Assembly: GCA_964019155.1 (NCBI GenBank)
Contig: OZ025246.1
Span: forward strand, 765,105 to 829,104
Source of the DNA: Osedax fenrisi
Taxonomy: Eukaryota; Annelida; Polychaeta; Sabellida; Siboglinidae
Direction of reading: 5' to 3'
DNA: 64,000 nt
A program made the translations under genes and the position numbers. Below, piece after piece: positions 22,528-35,115 of this stretch. Positions within the stretch are counted from its first letter, which is position 1; each line of letters begins with the position of its first letter. The notes beneath the pieces were generated by a model. It did no database searches. It worked only from the letters and a program-made list of their open reading frames with translations, and was not told the DNA's origin.

Positions 22528-25500
22528 ATGTTACGCGTAGCTTTAAGAAGAGTTTCCTGCGTACGATCGCTGGTACGCAGCTGTCAAACCAGTGCACCTA
22601 AGAAGACCACTACCACCACCACTACTCCCGCTACCACTGCTGCTACCTCTAGTGGTGGTACTGGTAAAGCTGAGCCCACCCCTGTCACACGAGAATCTTG
22701 TTAGTTCCATGTATACCTATATTCCCCTTATACTCCATATAACTCTATACTCATATACACCACTATTCCCTATTATACTATACCCCTATACCTCTTATAT
22801 CCCTTATTACCCCTATTCTTCTTATGCCCCCTATTCCCCTCATAAACTCTATTAACTCTATATTCCCTATTCTTCCTATGTCCCTATTCCCCTCATACAC
22901 CCTATTACCCCTATCCCCTCATACACCCTTACCCCCCTTGCTTCACTAACACCCGTGCTATTAATGACACTATAGATTTTGTGAAGTAGAGATGTATCAC
23001 TCCCGTGGTTTCATGTCACTTATGTACATAGGGGACATTAGTATGAAACCATTATAATCATCATTCGCAATTATCACTTGATTATAATTACTGTGATATA
23101 TTAAATAACAAAGGAAATTATAAATAAATGAGTTTTTAATAATGTCTTGAATGATGCTATATATACACAGAATTAAATATACGTAATAAGACATACATAA
23201 ATGCCATATCTTCACAATGTGCATATTGTTCACAGTCCGTTAATAACCTTAACTCTTACTAACCTTCACTAACCCTCACTAACCCTTACCTACAACCACT
23301 AACACTTCATATCGTAGTCTTAGCCCGAATTCTCATTACCGTCGCACAACTAAGTATCTTATATCACGACTAATACCTATATCACATGACTATGACATAT
23401 ATCACATGACTACGACACATATCACATGACTGTGCCACATATCACATGACTATAACACATATCACATGATTATAACACCTATATCACATGAATATAACAC
23501 ATATCACATCTCCTCCACGTAGGTTTAAAAGCTATTTCCGATGTGGAACCGGTTACAGAGTTTGACAAGAAGCTGCTTGTTTTCACGAGGGCTTACAAGA
23601 CCACCCAGGAGATACCCAATATCATCCCGTTAGTACTAGTGATGTACTAATGATGCTGCCTAGCTTTTGATGCTGAACCCATACTTGTGGTTACTGATTC
23701 AGAGCCGAGACTTTCATTTTCTCACATATATAATATGATCATGGTATTATTAAATCAATAATTTTCACTGTAAACATTTTAACAATATAATAACTATATG
23801 AAATATACGCACACATAATGTATGTTTTATAGTTCAGTATACTTACTTATAGTTAACATAACTAATAGTGCTAAGAGTGATACCTCTACTGAACTTATAG
23901 TTAAACCTATTTATAATTCACTACCCAATATGCAAGACAACCCTATCTATTTAAAGTGCGCACATAATACATCACATTATTGGATTTGAAGGGTGCCTAT
24001 CCCCTTATGAAAGTTTGTTACTTATTACACATTAACTTTGTTATCTATACCAATACCTATACTTGAGTAATGAGTCGATTATAAAACAGATCATTCTGTT
24101 TACATTAAGTGTTAATAAGAAGACAGCTTATTCCGTATTGCTATTTTAGAATACATTAATTATAACGTATACTACTATGTATTGAATGTTAACCTGTGCT
24201 ATCATCTGGTGGTGGTTATTATTCTAATTAAATATATATATACAGTGAACCCTGCTTTATTTACTTGCTGTAGACTCTTTGGGAGATATATCAAGAATAA
24301 TGCTATATCAAATAAAGAAAATATAACATATAATAGATAGGCTAGACTCCATTTTAACTATAAATGGCATTATATTCAGGGTGAATTATGTTTATATATT
24401 ATATATATACATATATGTATATATATATAACAGCTTGTGTGGCTAAGGCGTCAGACACACAAGCAGTAGGACACTGGTTCGACCCTCGTCAGGACCATAA
24501 ATTAATTTTATAAACTTGGTCTTAAGATATTATTTAGAAGTGATCTTATATAATTATGTATAAATAAATGATCGGCTCTCGTTAAAACCATGGATGCCTT
24601 AACACGAGAGCGGCTTCGAATGGATATTAGAGCCATATATGGTTATAAGTGAAAACTTCATCTAAGTTCTGGATGGGATGAAAGGACTCCACCAAATAAC
24701 AATAACAATAGTATATTATAAATGTATTGATATGTAACCTTACATTACAGACTAATGGGTCAGACCACACAAATAGTAAAGATATATCACATCTTTCATG
24801 CCCATTACAAGTTATAGCATATTGAATATTGATATATATATATATATATTATTATAAACAGAACAACTTCTAATACATTCCTTGTACTATCAGAACAGCG
24901 AAGATCCGACGTGCCAGAGATCTGATGAGAGTGATCATAGGTTCTATTATCTCCCTCGCTTTCGTTATAGCCGTGCCTTTCTGTATCTACTCCGGTTAGT
25001 TTACAGTGTCAGTCTCTCTCTCTCATCTCTCTCTCTCTGCGATGTCTCCATCTATCTTCAGTGTTCCCCCTCTCTCTTTCTCTCTAATCTCCATATCTAC
25101 ACTATCTCCATCTCTACATTATATGTATCTATATCACTCATCCGAAATCCCATCTCTCTTTAAATCTACAGTTCTCTTAATCGTATTATCTATTACCTTA
25201 TCTCCTATTATCATATCATATCGTTTCTGTGTTCAGTCTCTACCAGATGTGTCTCTTCCATTACGTTATGAGTCTAGTAGTGAGTCCTTTATGAATAGTT
25301 CCCAACTAATATCTAAACAGGTAAATCTGTGAACCACCACATTGGCTAGAGAGAAAGTCTATGCACGCAGACATAATAACACACACACACACGCATCATA
25401 ACATGAGTATACACATACCTACATGTACCCCTATAAACACACACAGACGTACATATGCACACATATACACATATATACATATATAGATGTGAGCACATAT

Positions 25501-25727
25501 ACACACACACAGATATATATATATATATATATATACAGAGTCATAAACACATACATCAATGTATGCTTATAACACACACACACACTCGCGCAGGACGACA
25601 AGCCAGAGCTTCAGGTGATACCATCGCCAAACAGAAGAAGGAGTGGGTGAGACAACTTCGAGCTAAAAAGTTAGAGGAGGAGGAACTAGAGGCTAAGAAA
25701 CTCGCAGAAATGGCGGCTAAGGAGTAA
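22528..25727 (+). CDS. FAM162-like mitochondrial membrane protein, copy 1 (four exons)
   Basis: Exons 22528-22699, 23523-23628, 24894-24994, 25594-25727 join to 513 nt, giving 170 residues; phases agree and all three donors are GTTAGT. The N-terminus (MLRVALRRVSCVRSLVRS) is rich in Arg/Ser with no acids, a mitochondrial presequence. A Thr/Ala/Gly-rich linker follows. Exon 2 carries the family motif TEFDKKLLVFTRAYKTTQEIP. Exon 3 has a basic stretch (KIRRARDLMR) and one membrane span at about residues 106-125. Exon 4 is a charged helix (GDTIAKQKKEWVRQL, EEEELEAKK). Order and length match vertebrate FAM162A/B (about 155 residues), mitochondrial proteins of which FAM162A is linked to hypoxia-induced apoptosis. 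The function here is inferred from family only. Tandem neighbour at 30.1-35.1 kb. Confidence 0.9.
22700..23522. other. FAM162 copy 1 intron 1: pyrimidine-rich start, 20-bp repeats at the acceptor
   Basis: About 200 bp of CCCTATTCCCCTCATA-like sequence follows the donor. From about 23360 to 23510 there are seven to eight units of ATATCACATGACTA(C/T)GACAC, ending about 13 bp before the exon 2 acceptor. Confidence 0.75.
24431..24711 (+). mobile_element. tRNA-derived SINE, copy 2
   Basis: The best-preserved copy: the B box GGTTCGACCC lies at 24476-24485. The A-box part is shortened (TGTGGCTAAGG). The body is shared with 6187-6450 (ATGATCGGCTCTCGTTAAAA, GAGCCATATATGGTTATAAG, GGATGGGATGAAAGGACTCC). 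It ends in AAATAACAATAACAATA. It lies in intron 2 of FAM162 copy 1 in sense orientation. Confidence 0.8.
25380..25590. repeat. CA- and TA-rich microsatellites before FAM162 copy 1 exon 4
   Basis: ACACACAC, TACACATATA and (TA)n stretches fill the last 200 bp of intron 3 up to the acceptor CTCGCGCAG at 25593. Confidence 0.85.
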
Positions 25728-28700
25728 TGAAAGAGAGAGAGCGCCAGAGAGAGGTAGGTGAAGAGGGTGTATTGTTAATAACTGATAGATAGTTAAACCA
25801 TTAGCAGAATCATTTAATAGGAGTATTTTGCTTATAATTGTATACTAGATAAAAAATAATTACTTATAAACAACTTAAAATTAAGATGTAAAATTTGTTA
25901 ATATTGTAGACAAGTTTATATTATTTATATTTGTAGTGTAATATAAAATAGAAATAGTATACCTACTTAGTATTGGACAATGAAAGTAACATTATTAAAC
26001 CGTAAAAGAATTTTATTTAAAGTTTAATTGAGGTATTCATTGAATAACATTTAATTATTGAGAATTTATTAAATATCCTATTTACTAAATCCTACATACT
26101 ATTAATCATCACTTTTACATCTGTACGGTGTACACTAATATAATGTTACCTCCAGTATTTATAATTTAATTTGTTACTTTAATACGTAGGTACATTAATT
26201 AATTTTTAAATTAGTTAAATAAATACATCTCTTATTCTATTAACTTTTAAGCTTGTTCTTTTAGACTAATTTACATAATCAATATATAAATATTAAAACT
26301 TATTTTAAATTGTTTACAGGCATTTGAAGTTTATTTTATTTAAATCAGCGGCCATATTATATGATGATGATAGTGTGAAACATCTGTAAATAGGAAGTGC
26401 ACTAAGGAGAAATTGGAATTTATATAAATAACTTTGTATCGTATTATCTAAACAAAAGTTGAATATATTGTTTATTACAAATTTAATTATTACGCTTACG
26501 AAAAATGTATATCGTATTATCCTTTATGTTGATCATAGTTATTATTTATCATTATATTATTATCAAGTAAATTATATAATTTACTCATACAAATTTTATT
26601 TTGTAAATAAAAAATTTACGAATATATATATTTATTTTCTAAAATGCATTATTCGGTCATTCAATATCTACTTACTTTTTAATACATTTTCAATTTAAAG
26701 TTTTCTTGTATGTTAAGTGTCATTGGATATAGGCTATTTTCTTCAAAGTATCATTGATTAAGTTATATTTATAATAATATATAGAAATTGTGATAACTAT
26801 ATTTTAACTATTGGAACTATATATAATAATGGAAAATTTTCAAAAATATTCTATATAAATAATCATAGGAAAGTAACATAAGTAAATATGTGACCTACAA
26901 ATAAATATTATAAATGTCCACTTGTAATCATTATGTTTATGAATTGTGGTACTGTGGAATCGAATAATGATACTTAATAGTAGGAGTGCAATCCACAGTT
27001 TGGTCGAGCTTTTAGTTTGGAGGTACGGAGCACAGAGATTGAGAGAAGAGGGTAATTATAGTGATGTAAAGAGACTGGGTTCACCAGTGATGTACCGATG
27101 TACAGATAAATAGGAGAGATAAGAGAAAGGTGGGTGAATAGTATGATGAGCTATGTTTAGTACAAGCAGAAGCACATTTATTTAATGGAACCATGCATAT
27201 TAGAGTGTATCTCTCAACTATATATAGTTGAGATATATCTACCATCAACGCTTATACAACTATTATTGACATATTAATATATTTTTTAAAGATTATTACT
27301 ATATGTTATTTTTATTATATATTTGATAGTTGAGGAAAAGTCTTTAATATATTATGAGGAATTATGACCTTAAAGGATAAGAATCATAATATGATTCATT
27401 ATTTGTGAGATTATAATGTTGAAAACTTTGAATAAAAGGAGGCAACCTCATTTAACACCTGTTGTAATTGTGAGAAATTATTTAATCTATTCATTACAAT
27501 ATATACTTCACTTATTGAATTAGTTGAATTATTGGTAAGCTTTATATAGTTTCACTAACTTTGTAAACTATTGTTTTATTTTAATCACATGTCAACATAT
27601 CATAAGCTCTATCAAATTATATTTGTAAATCGATATACATGTATTATAACTATTAATGTGTTGTACATATCTAACCTAGCATACCTATTCAATAATGCTA
27701 CTATATAAATGTGTTTGTTCGTATTTTTTCCGGTTCGTACAAATTTGTATTTAATTGAAATTAGTTGTAGTATTTTAATATAACAATACACCTTATTTTA
27801 CTCATAATTAAATTTATATTTAGGTAGAGTTAATACTATATGTATAACATATATTATAATAGATTTAACAAATCATTAGGATACTCACCTGTATCCAATA
27901 TCTTGTTTATTATAATATTGTAAGTATTATCATAATCCCTACTTTCAAAAGTTATGAAGTTATTTCGTGGTCGACCAGATCAGGAAATTTTCTCATCTTA
28001 AAGATCGTATCACTGATTAAACTATACTTTATAATTAGATAATCTCCTCTATCAGTTGATTCAGGATCATTCAATAAGGTTTAATGTAAGTGTGTGTCAC
28101 ATTATAAAGTTCCAAGTATTTACTTGTTTAGTACTTATATCTTACTAGTTATAATCTTTCCAATTCTGTCTTGAATGCAAATAACATTAATTTGTTTGTG
28201 TTGGTAAATTATATTAATATTTGATAATCTTTATTCGAGTTATTTCTGCAGAAATATAGCTTAGCTATATGCTAGCATAATTATATAATTGTCCATATGT
28301 ATATTGTTATTCTACCTAATCTTTGTTTGCTTTATCCCTTCATAATTTACTTAAGAGTTTACTGCTTATAACCACTTATTTGATCAATCTAATTAATTTT
28401 AAGAGTATTCTTCTAACATCACATATAAAGTTAAAATGTTACCCAGCATATATAATATCCAAGAATATATTCTTTTATAAGACTATAGTTGTAATTGCGT
28501 ACAACTTACATAGCCCCTTCAATTATATTTGAATTTAATTGTTTAACAAAAACCTTAGAATTACCATTGTTTATTTTCTGTAATGACATGGTTTTCCTCA
28601 ATTTAATCTACAGAGCTAGAGATATTTCCCTCTAGCTCTATGATTTAATCTGACATAGTTTGTTTATTTTTGTATCTTTGAGATTATCGAGATTTAACTT

Positions 28701-28980
28701 AGCTAGGATAAATGAACTTTTTCTGGACATTTAGCCGTAGGTAGAATGTTATCATTACTAGATCATACCACCATCTGCGTCAGGGAATATTCAAATTTTA
28801 TTTATATATAAGTTTGTGAGTACATATTTTCTTACTAGTATATATAGCAACACCTTCTACAACTACGATATTTTAGAATGTTTATAGTCAATCTGGTTAT
28901 TATATTATTCACCGAACTCTGCCACATATAAGTTATACAGTATGAGATATCGATGTATTGATTAATATAAGTCTTATAAT
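25728..28980. other. AT-rich spacer between the two FAM162 genes
   Basis: No exon recognised. Contains a short palindrome CTCAACTATATATAGTTGAG (27212-27231) and another around AGAGCTAGAG..CTCTAGCTCT (28613-28640). 3' UTR of the first FAM162 gene must lie at the start, but I could not fix its end. Confidence 0.45.
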
Positions 28981-28999
28981 TAATATTTTTGTATATAAA

Positions 29000-29038
29000 C
29001 AAGACCTCCTATAACCTCAGAGGTTATAGGAGGTCTTG
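29000..29038. repeat. Perfect 19-bp-arm palindrome
   Basis: CAAGACCTCCTATAACCTC, one base, then its perfect reverse complement. Same design as the palindrome at 1235. Confidence 0.9.
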
Positions 29039-29256
29039 ATATAAATACGTGTACAATTTACATTTTATTACAGTTTAATAACCTTTCATATATATAATTT
29101 AATAAATATAAATCTTTTAATTCAGAATATTTTCTATATATTATATCTTTAATATGTGTAATTTAATTTAAGACATTTCCTATATAAAATATTATAGTAA
29201 ACATTTTACTTTTAGAATCGTTTCCTATCTATGAAAATATAGCAATTTTCCTCCTG

Positions 29257-29559
29257 TTAAGGGGGTATCCCACTACCAGTATTTCCGGATATAATGTCAA
29301 GAAATTCTTTATAGAAAACGATTTTCCAAAGGGGGTATCCCACTACCGGTATTTCCAGAAATGTTGGCTAGAAAGTGATGTTCTATCCATTTAACATTTA
29401 ACTACCATTGTAGTGGGATACCCCTTATTTTCCGGCAACTTGCCGGAAATATAGTAACTTAAAGGGGGGTTCCCACTACAACTTGGTAGAAAATAAATTT
29501 ATAGAAAACATTTCCTGATATTATTTCCGGAAATATTGGTAGTAGGATACCATCTTTAA
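29257..29559. mobile_element. piggyBac-like foldback MITE flanked by TTAA
   Basis: The left end TTAAGGGGGTATCCCACTAC and, reading inward from the other side, TTAAAGATGGTATCCTACTAC both continue into ATTTCCGGA. Three more internal copies of the GGGGTATCCCACTAC / GTAGTGGGATACCCC motif lie at about 29335, 29410 and 29465, suggesting nested insertions. TTAA at both borders is the target site of the piggyBac superfamily. No transposase is present. Confidence 0.6.
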
Positions 29560-30110
29560 GTTAAAGATTCTTTAACCATTGGAATCATTTCTCAGTTTGG
29601 ACATTTCAACAACACTGTAAAAGTTAAATTGCTAAAGTTTACTTTTACAGGGTAACCACTATTATTCTGGAATCTGTGTTATTAGCACATTTCGTGATTT
29701 TATAATTGGTTATAATATAAAAGTTAATATCAAATCATATTTAAATTAAATAGGTTATATGTATTTATTAATTTATTTTAGAATTATTCCTAGGTTTGAA
29801 TATAAATTTAAAAATGATAACATACATACATAATTAGACCATTTACTGTTTAATAAATATATAATTTATTTTTATATAATTATAATGAAAACTATAAATA
29901 TGTTATTTAATTTAAAATGTTATATTAATATATAGATATGATATTTATCATTGATATCATTTATCCTTCGGAAATTTTTTTAAATTTATAAAAATGATTA
30001 TAATAAAGATTATATACTAAATAATTGAATAGTCCCGAATTAGTTTATACTACTCTGGTTATGCTATATACAGACACCACTAAATTAATATCATTGTGAT
30101 GATCATAGGT

Positions 30111-32877
30111 ATGATACGATCGTCGCTGGGCCGCACATTCTCCCTTCGGTTATTGGCGCGAGGTAGTCGGTTCAGTAGTAACGCTAAACCCGTAACCACA
30201 TCACAGTCTAGTCACGGGAATACCGGTAAAGAACCGAGTTAGTCGTTGAAAAATAACTATATATTTGTTGACATATTATTTATATATTAATTTGTAAAAA
30301 AATCTGTTGCCAAATATACGAATATAATAATCATATATTTATAGTTTTATACCATGTGATGCTTAGGGTGTGTTTACACGGTAAAAAGTGTGCCCGAAAA
30401 ACGGCACAGATATCGAAAGTGTGTCCAAATCTGTGCCCACCTTTCCAGATGGGCACAGAGTGTGCCCAAACACTCTGATAAAGGGCACAGATAAAGGCAC
30501 AGATATTTACCGTGTAAAACCAAAAGTATGCCTATTTTATAATAAATAAGTACATTCACCAATGATTATACTATAATATTTAGTAAACATTTAAAATTAA
30601 CAGAATAAATTTGTTAGTAGAAACATGGCGGGATCTGAATATAGATGAATATAGGGTTATTTGATAATAAAAAGCTAAAATAGCTACTATATCAGATCTC
30701 GTCATGACAAAAAATGATGGCAAAGAAATAGCGAACAAATTCGCCGAAATATAAATGGATTAACATTAAACGGCGAATTTAAAATAGTTAGTATTATTTT
30801 GTATTAATTATAAAGCTTCGTGATTGATTTAATAATTATATATGAACTATAATTTATATATAATATTCTATCACGCATTTGTGAAGTGATTCGCGTATAA
30901 TTATTATAATAATAAAATATTACAAATATATTACGAATATTACGAATATATACATCATTTATTTAACTGATTTGAATTAATATTAATAATAATAATAATA
31001 ATAATACTAATTGTTGATAACAATCCTAGTTTGTAATTAATCTAATTATAATAGTTGTTACAACATTTTATTTCAATATTTTGATGAAGTAGAGAAAATT
31101 ACAACAAAAAGTAGTAGTTTTATAATCGTGCGTTAACGATTATTTCGATCGTTGTTAATTAAATACCTATAGAAACTACAATACATTACACAATAATTAT
31201 TATAATACTATTATAAAACTAGTTTTTACATTGTAAATTAGTTTAAATAAATTTTGGGATATAGGTAGGAATATAATGAATAAATATTAAAATTTATATA
31301 TTTCTTTAAAGAAAGAAATATACAAATACAACATAAAGTATATTTATTAATTTAATTTTTTAACATAACATATATTATATTTTTATATAATACATAAATC
31401 CCTATAATTATATTTAAACTCCAGTTTAAACCGTTTTATATATATATATATATTATATATATTATGAAATATTTATAATTTACAAAAATATTTATTAAAT
31501 TATTTAATATATATAGCTTTATACCAGCTTATATAATTATTTTATAATATATTTATATATTTAATAAATAGTTAGTTATATTATAATTTATATGTACTAA
31601 TTTATTATAATTTATATGATATAATAAACTTATGGTGATAAATGTTACAATTTAAAATGTTATCGTGGTTTTTTAAATTCTACTTTTCATGATTTCAATT
31701 TTATAGCTGTATACCAGCTTATATAATTATTTTATAATATATTTATATATTTAATAAATAGTTAGTTATATTATAATTTATATGTACTAATTTATTATAA
31801 TTTATATGATATAATAAACTTATGGTGATAAATGTTACAATTTAAAATGTTATCGTGGTTTTTTAAATTCTACTTTTCATGATTTCAATTTTATAGCTGT
31901 ATACCAGCTTATATAATTATTTTATAATATATTTATATATTTAATAAATAGTTAGTTATATTATAATTTATATATACTAATTTATTATAATTTATATGAT
32001 ATAATAAACTTATGGTGATAAATGTTACAATTTAAAATGTTATCGTGGTTTTTTAAATTCTACTTTTCATGATTTCAATTTTATAGCTGTATACCAGCTT
32101 ATATAATTATTTTATAATATATTTATATATTTAATAAATAGTTAGTTATATTATAATTTATATGTACTAATTTATTATAATTTATATGATATAATAAACT
32201 TATGGTGATAAATGTTACAATTTAAAATGTTATCGTGGTTTTTTAAATTCTACTTTTCATGATTTCAATTTTATAGCTGTATACCAGCTTATATAATTAT
32301 TTTATAATATATTTATATATTTAATAAATAGTTAGTTATATTATAATTTATATGTACTAATTTATTATAATTTATATGATATAATAAACTTATGGTGTTA
32401 AATGTTACAATTTAAAATGTTATCGTGGTTTTTTAAATTCTACTTTTCATGATTTCAATTTATATGATATAATAAACTTATGTTATTACTTATAAATATT
32501 ACAATTTTAATATTTTACGTGGTTAATTAAATAAATATTAATTTTTATAATGTATTTGATTACATATAATATATAATATATTTATATTAGTTTTATTCAT
32601 AAAATAATTAATTTTTGAATGTTTTATAGCAAAGATATCATTGGTGTATCTTGACAACTAAAGAAAAGTGATAAAGCAGAATTGATACAAGTTTAGTATA
32701 TTTAATTTTAAATTAAATTTACATGTATCTGTCATTAATTTATTATTGTTTTATAGCTGGATTATAAGTGATACATCTTCAATATCAAGATGACTAAAGA
32801 AAAGAGAAAGAAAAAAAGATTCTATTATTGAATATTTTCCATATGAATTGTAATATTGTATTGAATATATATTTTAT

Positions 32878-32919
<42 letters not shown>

Positions 32920-35115
32920 TTAGTACTTATGTTAAAATAAATTTTATATATATGAACTTGATGGTTAAAATAAAGTATTGAAATGTGTTTAATATTATTT
33001 TATTTTTAATAATAAATAAATGAAGTAGTACATAAGTATATTAAAATAATCTGTTAATTTCATTTACAAATATTCATTATTTAATGAGTTATGGACTAAT
33101 ATGTATTATAAATAAATTTTAATAAAACTTGCACAATTCCTATCTACACCATGTACAATTTTTACCAATTTTGTTTGAACATTTTTGATCATAACTTTTG
33201 TTAACAAAAATGTATTGTGCAAATGTTCTATACAGGTAGAAATGAATTATAAATAATGTTGTAATATAATGTCATAATTGTGCATTGCTATTAGGTGTGT
33301 TTGCAAGAAATTAATGTGCATAATCATCTCATCTCGATCCATATTTATAAATATAAATTGTATTTGATATTAAATTTTTTTGAATGTATTTATTTTAAGT
33401 TCCTCATTGTTATTGTAATACTAAACATATGGGTAAATAGAGTATCCAAAAAAAGTATGCCCTTTTTATATGCCGTGTAAACACAAAAGTGTGTCCAATT
33501 AAAGTATGCCCAAAAGTGTGCCGTTTTTCGGGCACACTTCGGGCACACTTTTTACCGTGTAAACACACCCTTAGTTTCGGTTATTCCGATGTTCTCGTGT
33601 TATTTCGATGTATTTCGTATTTAAACATACACATATTAACATGACAGAATATCGTACGTTCTCAAACTACTACAATAATGGTAACCCTTCAATAGGTTAT
33701 AATACTGTGATTATTATGAGGACATATATATATTTCAGTAGTGTATGTGTAAATGTACGTGAGACTCACGACTTGAGACTCACGTACATCACGTATTTCC
33801 TATGCATTCGTAAAACGGAATATAACCGTAATACATTATCTAAAATCAGTGTACTAATTAAAATGTCTACTTATATGCGTAGCACATCCGAAATGTATTA
33901 TTCTAGTTAGTAGTACAAGTAAAACTCTCGATATATATAAGTCACCGACATATTTATGAATAGATTCGAGACCAAGTGGTAATGTGGCAGTGGCGACAGG
34001 GTTTGAGAGGAAACTTCTGCTCCTAACAAGGGCCTACAAACGGGGGGCGGATATCCCTGAATACGTACCGTTAGTAGCTGATTCACTTTACCCCACCCCC
34101 TCTCTCTCACTACCTCTTTCCTTCCTTAGGGTGAACAATAATCATATTTAAATATATTATAAGACCATTTCCATTATACAAATATCATTCTACTGACACA
34201 CAACATATTACTTATTACATAATATAGCTGACAACAATATACAATAGTTACATCCTGCTTTACATCACTTTAGATTTAAATATATACTGAATAATTTGTA
34301 TTTTTATTTATAACTATTATATCTTTATAATCAACAAACTTCTAATAGATAATAATAATAATGATTAACGCATTACATAGTATATTACAGTGTACCTATC
34401 GTATTTTATGGGCATCACCAACATACAATATTCATATTATTTTGAAGCCCTTTAGAAGAAAACATTATATAAATATCATTGTAATTTAACAGACATTTTT
34501 TTTTTATTCATCTAATAAATATAATTATTATTACACTTTACAATGTACGCTACAGATCGTCTCAGATCAGAAGATCTAAGAACATACTTCGTGCTATCAT
34601 CGGCTCGCTGCTCTCCATTCTGATCATCCACCTGTTGCCCGTCTACATCGCTTCAGGTTAGTACAGTATAGGTAGGCGTGTGTGTAGGTGTGCATGTAGG
34701 TATGTGTGTGTGTAGGCATGTAGGTAGGCGTATGTGTATAGGTGTGTAGGTGTGTGAAGATATGTGTGTGTAGGTAGGTATGTGTGTGTGTGTATAGGTA
34801 GGCGTGTGTGTAGGCTTGTGTGTAGGTATGCATGTAGGTATGCATGTAGGTGTGCATGTAGGTATGCATGTAGGTGTGTAGGTATGTGTTTAGTATACTG
34901 CATAGTAGTGAGGTATCATGTATTTAAGGTATACAACTGTAATACTAACATTAATGAATACGATATGCTTATATTGATCGCTTCTGAATATAGAACACAA
35001 GGAGAAATCTGGGGACAGTATAGCGAAACAAAAGAGGCAATATATGCAGGAGATACAAGCGAAGAAGTTGCAAAATAGCGAATCGAATACTATGACACCT
35101 TCCCAAGAATCTTAA
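30111..35115 (+). CDS. FAM162-like mitochondrial membrane protein, copy 2 (four exons)
   Basis: Exons 30111-30237, 33964-34069, 34556-34656, 34994-35115 join to 456 nt, giving 151 residues, with all junctions in phase and GTTAGT at all three donors. Exons 2 and 3 are 106 and 101 nt, exactly as in copy 1, with the same phases. Presequence MIRSSLGRTFSLRLLARGSR is Arg-rich without acids. Exon 2 keeps the family motif as GFERKLLLLTRAYKRGADIP. Exon 3 has QIRRSKNILR followed by one membrane span (about 91-110). Exon 4 has GDSIAKQKRQY and a short charged helix. The copies differ at many positions, so the duplication is old. A transposon of 3.2 kb fills most of intron 1. Function is inferred from family only (mitochondrial membrane). 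Confidence 0.88.
31521..32475. repeat. 190-bp satellite, five copies, inside the Harbinger-like element
   Basis: The motif ATACCAGCTTATATAATTAT starts at 31521, 31711, 31901, 32091 and 32281, an exact 190-bp period with only a few base differences between copies (for example GTACTA vs ATACTA, GGTGATA vs GGTGTTA). The near identity indicates recent amplification or homogenisation. Confidence 0.95.
32887..32920. repeat. (TA)n microsatellite
   Basis: Alternating TA tract inside the Harbinger-like element. Confidence 0.9.
34665..34890. repeat. GT-rich minisatellite after the FAM162 copy 2 exon 3 donor
   Basis: Degenerate TGTGTGTAGGTGTGCATGTAGGTA units start about 10 bp downstream of the GTTAGT donor. 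The units repeatedly contain GTAGGT, itself donor-like. Confidence 0.85.

Larger units (their letters stand above)
30366..33570. mobile_element. PIF/Harbinger-like non-autonomous element, 3.2 kb
   Basis: The left end GGGTGTGTTTACACGGTAAA and its continuation AAGTGTGCCCGAA (30366-30398) are matched inverted at 33538-33570 (TTCGGGCACACTTTTTACCG..). The element is flanked on both sides by TTA (30363-30365 and 33571-33573), a TWA target duplication. Subterminal copies of GTGTGCCC, GGGCACA and AAGTATGCC recur at both ends. GGG-starting ends with TTA duplication are typical of PIF/Harbinger. There is no transposase frame; the interior is AT-rich and includes a 190-bp satellite. Confidence 0.8.

Noticed and set aside
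22505..22530. Possible trans-splice acceptor (ACAACAG) six bases before the FAM162 copy 1 start
   Set aside because: Could equally be a 5' UTR intron border or chance. The other genes show no consistent site close to their start, and no spliced-leader evidence is available.
34624..34903. His/Thr/Tyr-rich ORFs on the minus strand
   Set aside because: Translations of the GT-rich minisatellite after FAM162 copy 2 exon 3.
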